This document shows, piece after piece, positions 46,686-54,145 of a DNA stretch of 64,000 bases. Source of the DNA: Sphingobium subterraneum (GTDB taxonomy: Bacteria > Pseudomonadota > Alphaproteobacteria > Sphingomonadales > Sphingomonadaceae). The stretch covers positions 1-64,000 of the forward strand of contig NZ_JACIJP010000005.1 in NCBI RefSeq assembly GCF_014199435.1, in the 5' to 3' direction. The number at the start of each line of letters is the position of its first letter. Position 1 is the first letter of the stretch. The position numbers and the translations under genes were made by a program. Under the pieces are notes generated by a model. The model made no database searches. It was not told the DNA's origin and worked only from the letters and a program-made list of their open reading frames with translations.

Positions 46686-48062
46686 CTACCACGCCCCGCC
46701 AAGAGCAGCTATCAAGCTCAAGCTCGCCGACAGATGCTCTCGCCGGGCGATCAGAGCCTCAACGCGACTGGTCGAGAGTGCCAGCTCAGCATCGAGAACT
46801 CCTGCTCGGCCAAGTGTACCGTTGGCAGACCGGTTTGCAGCATACGCAAGGTTCGTTTCACTCACGGCAAGCTTTTCGGTCGCAAGGTTCACGGCGCTCC
46901 GTTTCAGGGCGACCTCGCCCAGCCCGTCGTTAACTTCGCGGAGAGCGAGCAGAACCCGCTCATGATACTGGGAGGCGGCAAGATCCAGCTCGGCTCGCCT
47001 GTCTGCCACCTCCGCTTTGCGGCGGCCGCCATCGAATATCGGCAATGAAAAGAGGGCGCCCAGTCCAAAATTGCGCGCACTCGACGCCAAGATTTCGACA
47101 AGCTTAGCCGATGCGCCACCGCCCGAAGCCGTGAGGTTCAGCGTCGGAAGCCAGCTTTGTTTTGCTGCGTGGAAGCGCTGGTCCGACGCCTTAAAGCGAG
47201 CGATAGCCTCCGCGATATCGGGGCGCCGCGTGAGAACCGAGCTGGGGAGACCAGCCGGAATCGCGGGGGCTGAAGGCAGGTCGGCAACTGCTATAGTGGG
47301 TGTTTGGGTTTCACCCAGCAAGAAAGAAAGATAGCCAAATTCGGCTGCGCGTCGTTCTGCGAGGGATGCACCCACCTGGCGAGCCTCTGAAAGGTCTAAT
47401 ATTGCCTTGTCGTGGACGAGCTTTCCGACCAAGCCCAATTCGGCTCGCCTGCCGACGATGTCAGCCGCCTCTCCAAGAAGAGTAATCGTCTTGTCCGCTT
47501 CGCCGCATGCTCGCTGAAGATAGAGAACATCGAAATAGGCGCGCGCCGTCTCGACCTCCATCAGAAGATGTGCGTCGCGCAACAGCGCCTCGGCCGCGAC
47601 GGCGTCGAAGCGCTCGGCTTTGCGTTCTCCCGCAACGCGGCCAAGCAGGTCCGCTTCCCAGGAGATGGTTGCGCGGTCGGTGAAGAGATTGCCGCTGCCT
47701 CCTGCCTCATTGATCAAAGGTCCGCTGGCATAATTGGCGCTGGCTACCAGATCAATCTGCGGCATCTGACTGGCCGTTCCTAGCCGGGCCTTAGCCCTCG
47801 CGCCTGCGAGGCGGGCACTTGCCTGGGCAATGGTCGTATTGTTGGCATGGACGCGCGTGATCAGCGCATCGAGTTGCGTGTCGTTGAACACGTGCCACCA
47901 GCCAGCGGCGGGTGTCGGCGCAGTTACACTTTGAGATTGGCTATCGAACTGCGCAGGAATAGCGATATCCGGCAGTTTCGTCTCGCGCCCATTCGCCGCG
48001 TTGGTCGCCAACGACGCACCCATGAGCGCGAGCCGGACAATTCTTTTTCCTATACTGTTCAT
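46686..48062 (-). CDS. TolC/NodT-family outer-membrane efflux protein
   Basis: 458 aa, an outer-membrane factor with the two repeated OEP domains (about 45-240 and 255-450): WWHVFNDTQLDALITRVHAN near the start, TRRPDIAEAIARFKASDQRF at the repeat boundary. A signal peptide is present (RLALMGASLATNAANG), but the lipobox Cys usual in NodT proteins is missing. It should form the trimeric exit duct for the HlyD-ABC exporter of this cluster. It is transcribed after the peptide gene through a hairpin. Confidence 0.88.
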   Translation of the reverse strand: MNSIGKRIVRLALMGASLATNAANGRETKLPDIAIPAQFDSQSQSVTAPTPAAGWWHVFNDTQLDALITRVHANNTTIAQASARLAGARAKARLGTASQMPQIDLVASANYASGPLINEAGGSGNLFTDRATISWEADLLGRVAGERKAERFDAVAAEALLRDAHLLMEVETARAYFDVLYLQRACGEADKTITLLGEAADIVGRRAELGLVGKLVHDKAILDLSEARQVGASLAERRAAEFGYLSFLLGETQTPTIAVADLPSAPAIPAGLPSSVLTRRPDIAEAIARFKASDQRFHAAKQSWLPTLNLTASGGGASAKLVEILASSARNFGLGALFSLPIFDGGRRKAEVADRRAELDLAASQYHERVLLALREVNDGLGEVALKRSAVNLATEKLAVSETNLAYAANRSANGTLGRAGVLDAELALSTSRVEALIARREHLSASLSLIAALGGAW

Positions 48063-48070
48063 CGCTTCCT

Positions 48071-48108
48071 AAAACGCGAAAAGTGGCCGGATGTAAGCCC
48101 GGCCACTT
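48071..48108 (-). terminator. Attenuator-like hairpin between peptide gene and tolC-like gene
   Basis: AAGTGGCCGG (48081-48090) and CCGGCCACTT (48099-48108) form a perfect ten-base stem with an eight-base loop. On the minus strand it is followed by TTCGCGTTTT. It lies between the peptide gene stop and the outer-membrane channel gene and could let most transcripts stop after the peptide. Confidence 0.6.
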
Positions 48109-48125
48109 CTACTCGCGATCCTGGA

Positions 48126-48290
48126 TTAGTAGCCAGCGCAGCGGGTATAGACGACCTTGCCGCCGCCACCGCCGCCGCCGCCGCCGCCAGAACTCGTCTT
48201 GCCGTTCTGGTTTTGTGACGATGTCGACGTGTCAATTGCACTGCTATCAGCGCCGCCTTGTCCGGCGCGAAGGTTGGTCTTGATCTTCAT
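48126..48290 (-). CDS. Candidate exported peptide precursor with double-Gly leader and Gly10 tract
   Basis: 54 aa. The leader MKIKTNLRAGQGG ends with Gly-Gly at residues 12-13, a plausible C39 cleavage point. A Ser/Thr/Asn/Gln-rich section (14-34) follows, then ten consecutive glycines (35-44), then KVVYTRCAGY with a single Cys at 51. AAAGGA lies seven bases before the ATG (48288-48290). The frame is also continuous with the large upstream ORF, with no stop between. Placement next to a C39 exporter, HlyD and TolC makes a secreted peptide, possibly a RiPP, the best reading. Alternatively it is just the C-terminal tail of the large protein. I know no characterised homologue. Confidence 0.6.
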   Translation of the reverse strand: MKIKTNLRAGQGGADSSAIDTSTSSQNQNGKTSSGGGGGGGGGGKVVYTRCAGY

Positions 48291-50177
48291 ATGCGTTCCT
48301 TTGCGATTAGGTGTTTTGAGCACCGTTATATTCACCGGCTTGATCTCCGGCGAATTGGGGGTCGGGGCGGAGTTGGGCCGCTCCCTGATTTCTATCGTCT
48401 CGGCATCGACATGGATTTCCACCCCGAACAAACGGGCTAATTCGTCGGGGAGGAAAGGCACGGTGCGAACGTCCTCGCCCATCAGCACGTTGTGGAGATT
48501 GAGGTGCCGGAGAGTCAGCCGGTGCGAAGGTGCTGGTCGATGTAGCAGTGCCGCGGTATCGCGCTGGATACGTTCGGCAAGCGCCACGATCCGCTGGCCG
48601 CGCGCAAGAAAGCCCATCACGATTGCTGCAAAATTCTCGGCGATCTTCCCGCCGCCGTAGCCAAGGTGCGCCGCAACCGCCGCGGCCAGCACATCTTGTG
48701 CCCTTCCACCGCAAACGCTGGCGTCAGGCGCCAGCATCGCGGACAATGACTCCGGAGGCGCGCTTCTGCTGACAGCCGCATGACAGCGCGCGAACATATC
48801 ATCATAAACCGCCTCCCGGTGCGCGCGCCACTCTTCATTGGCGAGAAAAGAGCGGTGGTTCAGCGCAGCGAAATGCGCTTCGAACCGTTGGGCGATCTCC
48901 CGCGCGCGCGAACCACCTGCATCCTCCTTGCCCCCCAGCGAGAGATGCAGATGTTCGTAGGCGCGGGTCATCGCGGGCCACAGCGAGAATACCGCGCCAT
49001 AAGCCTGGAGACCGAGCATCGCGTAATCGATGGCCGGCTCGATGAGGTTCAAAACAGGGGCCAGTTCCGCGTCGAGATTAGCATCGAACCCCCCGCGTGG
49101 GGCGGCGCCATCCAACAAGACGGCCAGCATGTCCTCGATCATGAAACGCGGACCTGCACAGACGCCGTGATCGGAATGGAAGGAATAGTTGCGATCCGCG
49201 TAGTCGAGTATTTCAGCGGGCGTGATGGGGACGTCCGGCAGCATCATCTTTTCGTACAGCGGCAGAAATAGCATCTGGTGCATCACCATCCGCAGCCCGT
49301 CGGTGACGCGAAACAGGTTCGAGAGCGCGGGATGCAGATCGCCGTTGGCGACGGGAGCATCGCACCTCAGCATCATGTAGGATGGAAGGGCAAGGGCGCA
49401 GACCGCGAGCCGTTCGACGTCGCCTACGGTCCACCCGCTTTGGGCCTGCGGGAAACGCACGAGATAGCGCGCCCGCATCTGGGCTGCGAGCGCCATGATC
49501 TGCCGCCAATGTACGCGCATGGCGCGCAGGGCGGTGACGTTCATCGGCTTGTCGGCCTGATAACGATTGCCCGCATAAGGGCATCCGCGCCAGTCGGTCG
49601 CGATATTAAGCCGCGCGGAGGCTGGAAAGACATTGGCTTCACCGACCTGCCTGCCATCGCGATCCAGGAAAACATGACCGGTGCGGAAGATTGGCACGAC
49701 CAGCTCGAGGTAGGCGGGGTCGAGCGCGGTTCCGGTGAGGTGCGCCATGAGTGAGTCCGCGTCGATCCAGCTGCGCGGTCGAGTCATCGGGGCAGTCGGC
49801 AGCGGAGACGGCATCACCTTGTTGTCGTGCCGGTCCTCCCGCATCTCGCCCCGGGCAAGCCGGATAATCCCCTCCTCCAGCAGCGCCTCAAGCATTGCGC
49901 TTGCCTTTGGCCAACCGACATTGCCCCAGTCGGCCGCATCCCCCGCGAGGAACGGGGCAGTGCGAATCAGTTCCTGGGCGAAGGCAAATTCTTCGGGATC
50001 ATCGAACGTCACTTCCTTCGTGCCGACGTAAAGGGTCAGTAGCGGCGCGCCATCGGACTGGTGAGACTTTTGCAGCAGCGCGGAACGCGCGTCAGGCATG
50101 ACGAGCGGCGTCGAATGATCGATCCCCGCTAACCCCGCCTGGCCTTCTTCCACCACAATGGGACAAGCCATGTTCAC
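48126..50177 (-). CDS. Large unfamiliar protein of the peptide cluster, in frame with the peptide
   Basis: About 629 aa before the peptide ATG, or 683 aa if read through. I do not recognise the family. Residues about 20-95 (LTLYVGTKEVTFDDPEEFAF to LLEEGIIRL) look like a small winged-helix or RRE-like module. The centre is mostly helical with a striking YSFHSDHGVCAGPRFMIEDM block whose His/His/Cys could bind metal, and the C-terminal part holds LTLRHLNLHNVLMGEDVRTV. No signal peptide is seen, so it is probably cytosolic. A peptide-modifying enzyme is an inference from context. The start is GTG 50175-50177 with GGAG five bases upstream; an ATG six bases later is possible. An ECF-type promoter lies just upstream. 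Confidence 0.72.
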   Translation of the reverse strand: MNMACPIVVEEGQAGLAGIDHSTPLVMPDARSALLQKSHQSDGAPLLTLYVGTKEVTFDDPEEFAFAQELIRTAPFLAGDAADWGNVGWPKASAMLEALLEEGIIRLARGEMREDRHDNKVMPSPLPTAPMTRPRSWIDADSLMAHLTGTALDPAYLELVVPIFRTGHVFLDRDGRQVGEANVFPASARLNIATDWRGCPYAGNRYQADKPMNVTALRAMRVHWRQIMALAAQMRARYLVRFPQAQSGWTVGDVERLAVCALALPSYMMLRCDAPVANGDLHPALSNLFRVTDGLRMVMHQMLFLPLYEKMMLPDVPITPAEILDYADRNYSFHSDHGVCAGPRFMIEDMLAVLLDGAAPRGGFDANLDAELAPVLNLIEPAIDYAMLGLQAYGAVFSLWPAMTRAYEHLHLSLGGKEDAGGSRAREIAQRFEAHFAALNHRSFLANEEWRAHREAVYDDMFARCHAAVSRSAPPESLSAMLAPDASVCGGRAQDVLAAAVAAHLGYGGGKIAENFAAIVMGFLARGQRIVALAERIQRDTAALLHRPAPSHRLTLRHLNLHNVLMGEDVRTVPFLPDELARLFGVEIHVDAETIEIRERPNSAPTPNSPEIKPVNITVLKTPNRKGTHMKIKTNLRAGQGGADSSAIDTSTSSQNQNGKTSSGGGGGGGGGGKVVYTRCAGY

Positions 50178-50205
50178 ACTTGCTCTCCGCAAACCCTGAT
50201 GACCA

Positions 50206-50231
50206 AACGGCTTCCGGGGGTCGCTTATTCC
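50206..50231 (-). promoter_or_regulatory. ECF-type promoter for the large protein-peptide-tolC unit
   Basis: On the minus strand GGAATAA (50225-50231), 15 bases, CGTT (50206-50209). It predicts a start about 20 bases before the GTG. Same spacing as the divergent HlyD promoter and the sigma gene promoter. Confidence 0.65.
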
Positions 50232-50255
50232 CAGGCAGGAAAATTATTTTGGCCG

Positions 50256-50281
50256 GGAATAATCGCGCCCGTCCCACCGTT
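50256..50281 (+). promoter_or_regulatory. ECF-type promoter for HlyD-ABC-ABC
   Basis: GGAATAA (50256-50262), 15 bases, CGTT (50278-50281), preceded by A/T-rich sequence and GGCCG. The ATG of the HlyD gene at 50313 follows at a suitable distance. Shares GGCCGxGAATAATCGCG with the sigma gene promoter. Confidence 0.68.
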
Positions 50282-50312
50282 GATGCTCCGCGCGAAGACT
50301 GCGAGAGGGACA

Positions 50313-51461
50313 ATGGGGGTAGCGTTTTCGAGAACCACGGGTGCGCTCGCGGGTGACACGGGAAAGGGTGCGCTGCTCGTCATCGGCACAACCTCCCTGC
50401 TCACGATCCTGTGGTTTGCCTGGTTCGCCTTTGGCAGCGTCGCGGTGTACGAAAGCTCGCGCTTTGCCCATGTCGAAGTTACTTCGGCATCGCGCGGAGT
50501 TTCTGCCCAGAGCGGCGGTCGACTGATCGCTACTGGATTATATATCGGCAGGCGCGTCCGCGCCGGTGAAGTACTTGCCGAGCTAGAATCGGAAATTCAG
50601 AAGCTGCGCCTGGCGCAAGCGGAAGCCCGGCTCGCAGCCTTGCCGACGCGTGTCGATAGCCTGCGCAGGCAGCTTTCGGGCGCGCAACAAGCCGAGACCG
50701 CTGGAGGGCGTGCGCATTCGGCCGCCGTCTCGGCCGCCCATGCTCGCGCCGAAGGCGCGCTGGCGAGCGCCGAGTTCGACAAGGCCATGGCGCGCAGGCA
50801 ACGGCTCGACAGCGAGAGCGGCGGCGCGGCTCCGGCGGATGCCGAGCGCGGCGAAACGCAGGCCCGGAACGCAAAGGCGATCAGCGACGCGATGCGGCAT
50901 GACGAAAGCCGAATTTCCGGAGAAGCCGATACGCAGCGGCTTGCGCTTGCGGGGGAGAGTGCGCGTCTCACGGCTGCACTGCGCATGGCTGAGGGAGAGA
51001 TGGCCGCTGCCCAGGCAGAAGTGGCGCAGTTGCGATACGAGCTGGACAATCGCAAAATCCGCTCTCCGATTGATGGCGTGATCGGCGATGTCGCGGTGCT
51101 CAAACTTGGCGATATGGTCGCAGGTGGCGTCAGGCTGGCGACCGTTGTCCCGGACGAGAACCTCCACATTGTGGCGTCTTTCGATGCCGCGCGAGGCTTG
51201 GGCCGTCTCAGCAGAGGCCAACAGGGGAGACTGCGCCTCGACGGCTTTTCCTGGACGCAATATGGAGATTTCGCTGCGCAGGTGCAGAGAGTTGCCGGAG
51301 AGAGTGAAGGCAATTTGCTTCGGGTTGAACTCACTTTGAAGCCAGGTTCTGGCAATCAGCCACCGTTGCGCCACGGAATGTCTGGCACGGTCGATGTGGC
51401 GATTGAGCGTGTTTCACCAGCCATCCTGCTGCTACGCGCCATAGGCCAATTTCTGCGATGA
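50313..51461 (+). CDS. HlyD-family periplasmic adaptor (type I secretion membrane fusion protein)
   Basis: 382 aa. An N-terminal membrane span (about residues 22-42, ALLVIGTTSLLTILWFAWFA) is followed by a biotinyl-lipoyl half-motif (QSGGRLIATGLYIGRRVRAG), a long alpha-helical hairpin (about 90-250) and the second lipoyl half KIRSPIDGVIGDVAVLKLGD, then a beta-barrel. It bridges the ABC transporters to the TolC-like duct. Earlier in-frame starts lie upstream of or inside the promoter, so the ATG after GAGAGGGA is chosen. It overlaps the next gene by four bases. Confidence 0.9.
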   Translation: MGVAFSRTTGALAGDTGKGALLVIGTTSLLTILWFAWFAFGSVAVYESSRFAHVEVTSASRGVSAQSGGRLIATGLYIGRRVRAGEVLAELESEIQKLRLAQAEARLAALPTRVDSLRRQLSGAQQAETAGGRAHSAAVSAAHARAEGALASAEFDKAMARRQRLDSESGGAAPADAERGETQARNAKAISDAMRHDESRISGEADTQRLALAGESARLTAALRMAEGEMAAAQAEVAQLRYELDNRKIRSPIDGVIGDVAVLKLGDMVAGGVRLATVVPDENLHIVASFDAARGLGRLSRGQQGRLRLDGFSWTQYGDFAAQVQRVAGESEGNLLRVELTLKPGSGNQPPLRHGMSGTVDVAIERVSPAILLLRAIGQFLR

Positions 51462-54145
51462 GCTTTCACTGGCTCACACGCCGCCAGCGCCCGCTGCTGG
51501 CGCCCGAAGTAGTGCAGACTTCATCGATGGATTGCGGCCCGGCGGCGCTCAAATGCCTGCTGGAAGGACACGGCGTTCCGGTGAGCTATGGGCGGCTGCG
51601 CGAGGCCTGCCAGACGAGCGTCGATGGCACGTCGATCGACACAATCGAGGACATCGCGGTGCAGCTCGGGCTGCGGGCCGAACAGGTTCTCATTCCCCGG
51701 GATTTTATCGGCATCGACGACGCGCAGAGTTTTCCCGCACTTGTGGTCGTGCGCCATGCCGACAATTTCACCCATTTCGTGGTGGTCTGGGCGCGGCATG
51801 GCAACTGGTTGCAGATCATGGACCCTGCGGTGGGTCGTCGCTGGATTTCGCTGCGCCGGTTTGAGGAGCAGATGTTTGCGCACGAGCAGAGCGTCGAGGC
51901 GAACGACTGGCGGGCGTGGTGCGACACCGAAGACTTTCTCGGGCCAATGCGCCAGCGGCTCGCTGCTCTCGGATTAAGCCAGGCGGCCGCGCAAGCGCTT
52001 ATTTCACAGGCTGCTGCTGACAAGGGCTGGTTCGCCTTCGGAGCGCTCGATGCTTCGGTTCGGCTGTGCGCTGCGCTGGTTGCTGCCGGAGGGCTTTCCA
52101 GAGGAGCAGAGTCTATGCGGCTGGCAACAGCCCTGTTCCGTGATACCATCTCCAGCAGCCAGGACATATTGGCGATCATCCCGCGCGACTATTGGTCCGC
52201 CTTTCCCGATATTACCAATACCGACGCGGCGCGTGAAATGCTTCTGATCAGCGGCAGCGTCGTCCTCAAGACGGCTGGAGCCCAGACACCGGCCGCCGCT
52301 CCTCAGTCCGATAAGCTCCCGCCGGAACTCGCCGCGGCACTTGTCGAAGAGGCGCCCAATCCTCTCCGTCAGTTCTGGTTGATGCTGCGCGACGAGGGAG
52401 GGTTTCGACCATGGCTGCTGGCTGGCGTGGTAGCGATACAGGCGTTTGCATTGTTGGCGGAGGCGTTGCTATTTCGCGGGCTGCTGGAAATCACGGGCGA
52501 GCTTGTGCAGCCGATCCAGCGCTATGCGGCGCTTGCTGGCATCGTGTCGCTCGCGACGCTGGCGGGCTTGCTCGATATCGGACTCGCGACGCTCGCCATC
52601 AGACAGGGGCGGCACCTCGAAGTGCGCTTGCGGCAGGCAATTTTCGCCAAGCTACCGCGATTGAAGGACCGTTATTTCCAGAGCCGCCCGATCACCGACA
52701 TGGCGGACCGCAATCACAATATTCATGCCATAAGAGCGGTGCCGTCTCTCGTCGTCCAAGGCATGCAGGCGATCGGTGAACTGGTGCTCACCTACATTGG
52801 GATACTCGTTATCGCGCCTGCCAGTTTCGGCTGGGCGAGCGCCGTTCTGGTCGCGGCAATGACCATCCCGCTGCTGACGCAGCCTGTACTGAACGAGCGG
52901 GATCTGAGGGTGCGCAATCACGGCGGCGCGTTGCATGGTTTTTACCTCGACGCCTTGCTCGGCCTAGCCCCCATCCGCGCGCATCGTTCGCAGGCGGCCG
53001 TTTCGCGACAACATGAGAGCCTGCTGGTCGAGTGGGCCATCGCGATGCGCGGCCTGATGCGCTGGTCGCTAGCGGCTAACGGGCTGCAGGCGCTGCTCTG
53101 CACGGCGTTGGTCGGCGCATTGCTCCTTAGCCATTTCTCAGGCGAAACAGCGGTGCGCGGCAGCGACCTTTTGCTCATCTTCTGGGCGCTCAAGCTTCCC
53201 GGAGCCGCCGAGCGGTTCTCTGGTATCGGGCGGGCCTATCCCGCCATGCGCAATGTGCTCCTACGCCAGATGGAGCCACTCGGCGCGCCGGAAGAAGAAA
53301 GCGTGTCGCGCGAAAGGCCGATGCACGCTGCCGGAGGCGCCGCTCAGATTGAAATCGTTGGCGGCAAGGTCGTGGCAGGCGGACATGATATACTGCGCGA
53401 CATCAACCTTACTATTCAACCCGGTGAGCATGTCGCCATTGTTGGCAAATCAGGCGCGGGGAAAAGCTCGTTGCTGGGTCTGCTGCTCGGCTGGCACCGG
53501 CTAGAAGAGGGGCATCTGCTGGTCGATGGCCGTGGCCTTGATGGTCCCGCGCTTACCCAACTCAGGCTCGACACCGCCTGGGTCGATCCGCAGGTGCAGC
53601 TCTGGAACCGCAGTCTCCTTGATAATCTGACCTACGCGGTGGACGAGCGTGATCACGCGCAGGTGCGCGCGCTGATCGAAACTTCAGGGCTGCTCGGCGT
53701 GTCGAGCCGACTTGGACAAGGGCTGCAGACGCCGCTGGGTGAAGGCGGCGGGCTGTTATCTGGCGGTGAGGGACAGCGGGTGCGGCTGGGCCGGGCGCTG
53801 CTTTCAAACCGGTCGCGGCTGGCGCTGCTCGATGAGCCGTTCCGCGGGCTGGACCGCGATCAACGCCGGGCGCTGCTCAAGGCCGCGCGGGAATGGTGGC
53901 AGGGAACCACACTGCTGTGCGTAACGCACGACATTGAAGAAACGATGGAATTCGAGCGCGTGCTGGTCATCGAGGATGGCAGGATAGTTGAAGATGGCGC
54001 CCCCAAAGCTCTCGCGGCCGAAGAAACCCGCTATCAAGGGTTGCGGGAGGCCGAGGCATCCGTGCTCAAGGATATGTGGGGTGCCGGGAACTGGAGGCGC
54101 TGGACCGTATCCGATGGCCGTGTCGCCGAGGCATTGCCAACATGA
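51458..54145 (+). CDS. Peptidase C39-containing ABC transporter (PCAT-like exporter)
   Basis: 895 aa. The C39 domain (about 15-135) has an intact triad: oxyanion Gln20 and Cys26 in VVQTSSMDCGPAALKCLLEG, His106 in NFTHFVVVW, Asp122 in MDPAVGRR. An unusual ~150-residue insert separates it from the membrane domain (about 310-590). The ATPase domain has Walker A GKSGAGKSSLLGLL, signature LLSGGEGQRVRLGRALL, Walker B LALLDEPFRGLD and H-loop CVTHDIEE. It should cleave the Gly-Gly leader and export the peptide. It overlaps HlyD and the second ABC gene by ATGA. Confidence 0.92.
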   Translation: MSFHWLTRRQRPLLAPEVVQTSSMDCGPAALKCLLEGHGVPVSYGRLREACQTSVDGTSIDTIEDIAVQLGLRAEQVLIPRDFIGIDDAQSFPALVVVRHADNFTHFVVVWARHGNWLQIMDPAVGRRWISLRRFEEQMFAHEQSVEANDWRAWCDTEDFLGPMRQRLAALGLSQAAAQALISQAAADKGWFAFGALDASVRLCAALVAAGGLSRGAESMRLATALFRDTISSSQDILAIIPRDYWSAFPDITNTDAAREMLLISGSVVLKTAGAQTPAAAPQSDKLPPELAAALVEEAPNPLRQFWLMLRDEGGFRPWLLAGVVAIQAFALLAEALLFRGLLEITGELVQPIQRYAALAGIVSLATLAGLLDIGLATLAIRQGRHLEVRLRQAIFAKLPRLKDRYFQSRPITDMADRNHNIHAIRAVPSLVVQGMQAIGELVLTYIGILVIAPASFGWASAVLVAAMTIPLLTQPVLNERDLRVRNHGGALHGFYLDALLGLAPIRAHRSQAAVSRQHESLLVEWAIAMRGLMRWSLAANGLQALLCTALVGALLLSHFSGETAVRGSDLLLIFWALKLPGAAERFSGIGRAYPAMRNVLLRQMEPLGAPEEESVSRERPMHAAGGAAQIEIVGGKVVAGGHDILRDINLTIQPGEHVAIVGKSGAGKSSLLGLLLGWHRLEEGHLLVDGRGLDGPALTQLRLDTAWVDPQVQLWNRSLLDNLTYAVDERDHAQVRALIETSGLLGVSSRLGQGLQTPLGEGGGLLSGGEGQRVRLGRALLSNRSRLALLDEPFRGLDRDQRRALLKAAREWWQGTTLLCVTHDIEETMEFERVLVIEDGRIVEDGAPKALAAEETRYQGLREAEASVLKDMWGAGNWRRWTVSDGRVAEALPT

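Noticed and set aside
48157-48660. Plus-strand frame starting with a poly-Pro run
   Set aside because: The Pro run is simply the complement of the GGC tract of the peptide gene, and no ribosome-binding site precedes it.
50256-50281. Assignment of the GGAATA/CGTT promoters to the EcfG general stress factor
   Set aside because: The consensus is close, but EcfG sites normally read GGAAC and no PhyR/NepR genes are present, while an ECF factor with its own copy of the motif lies in the cluster. Kept as an alternative only.
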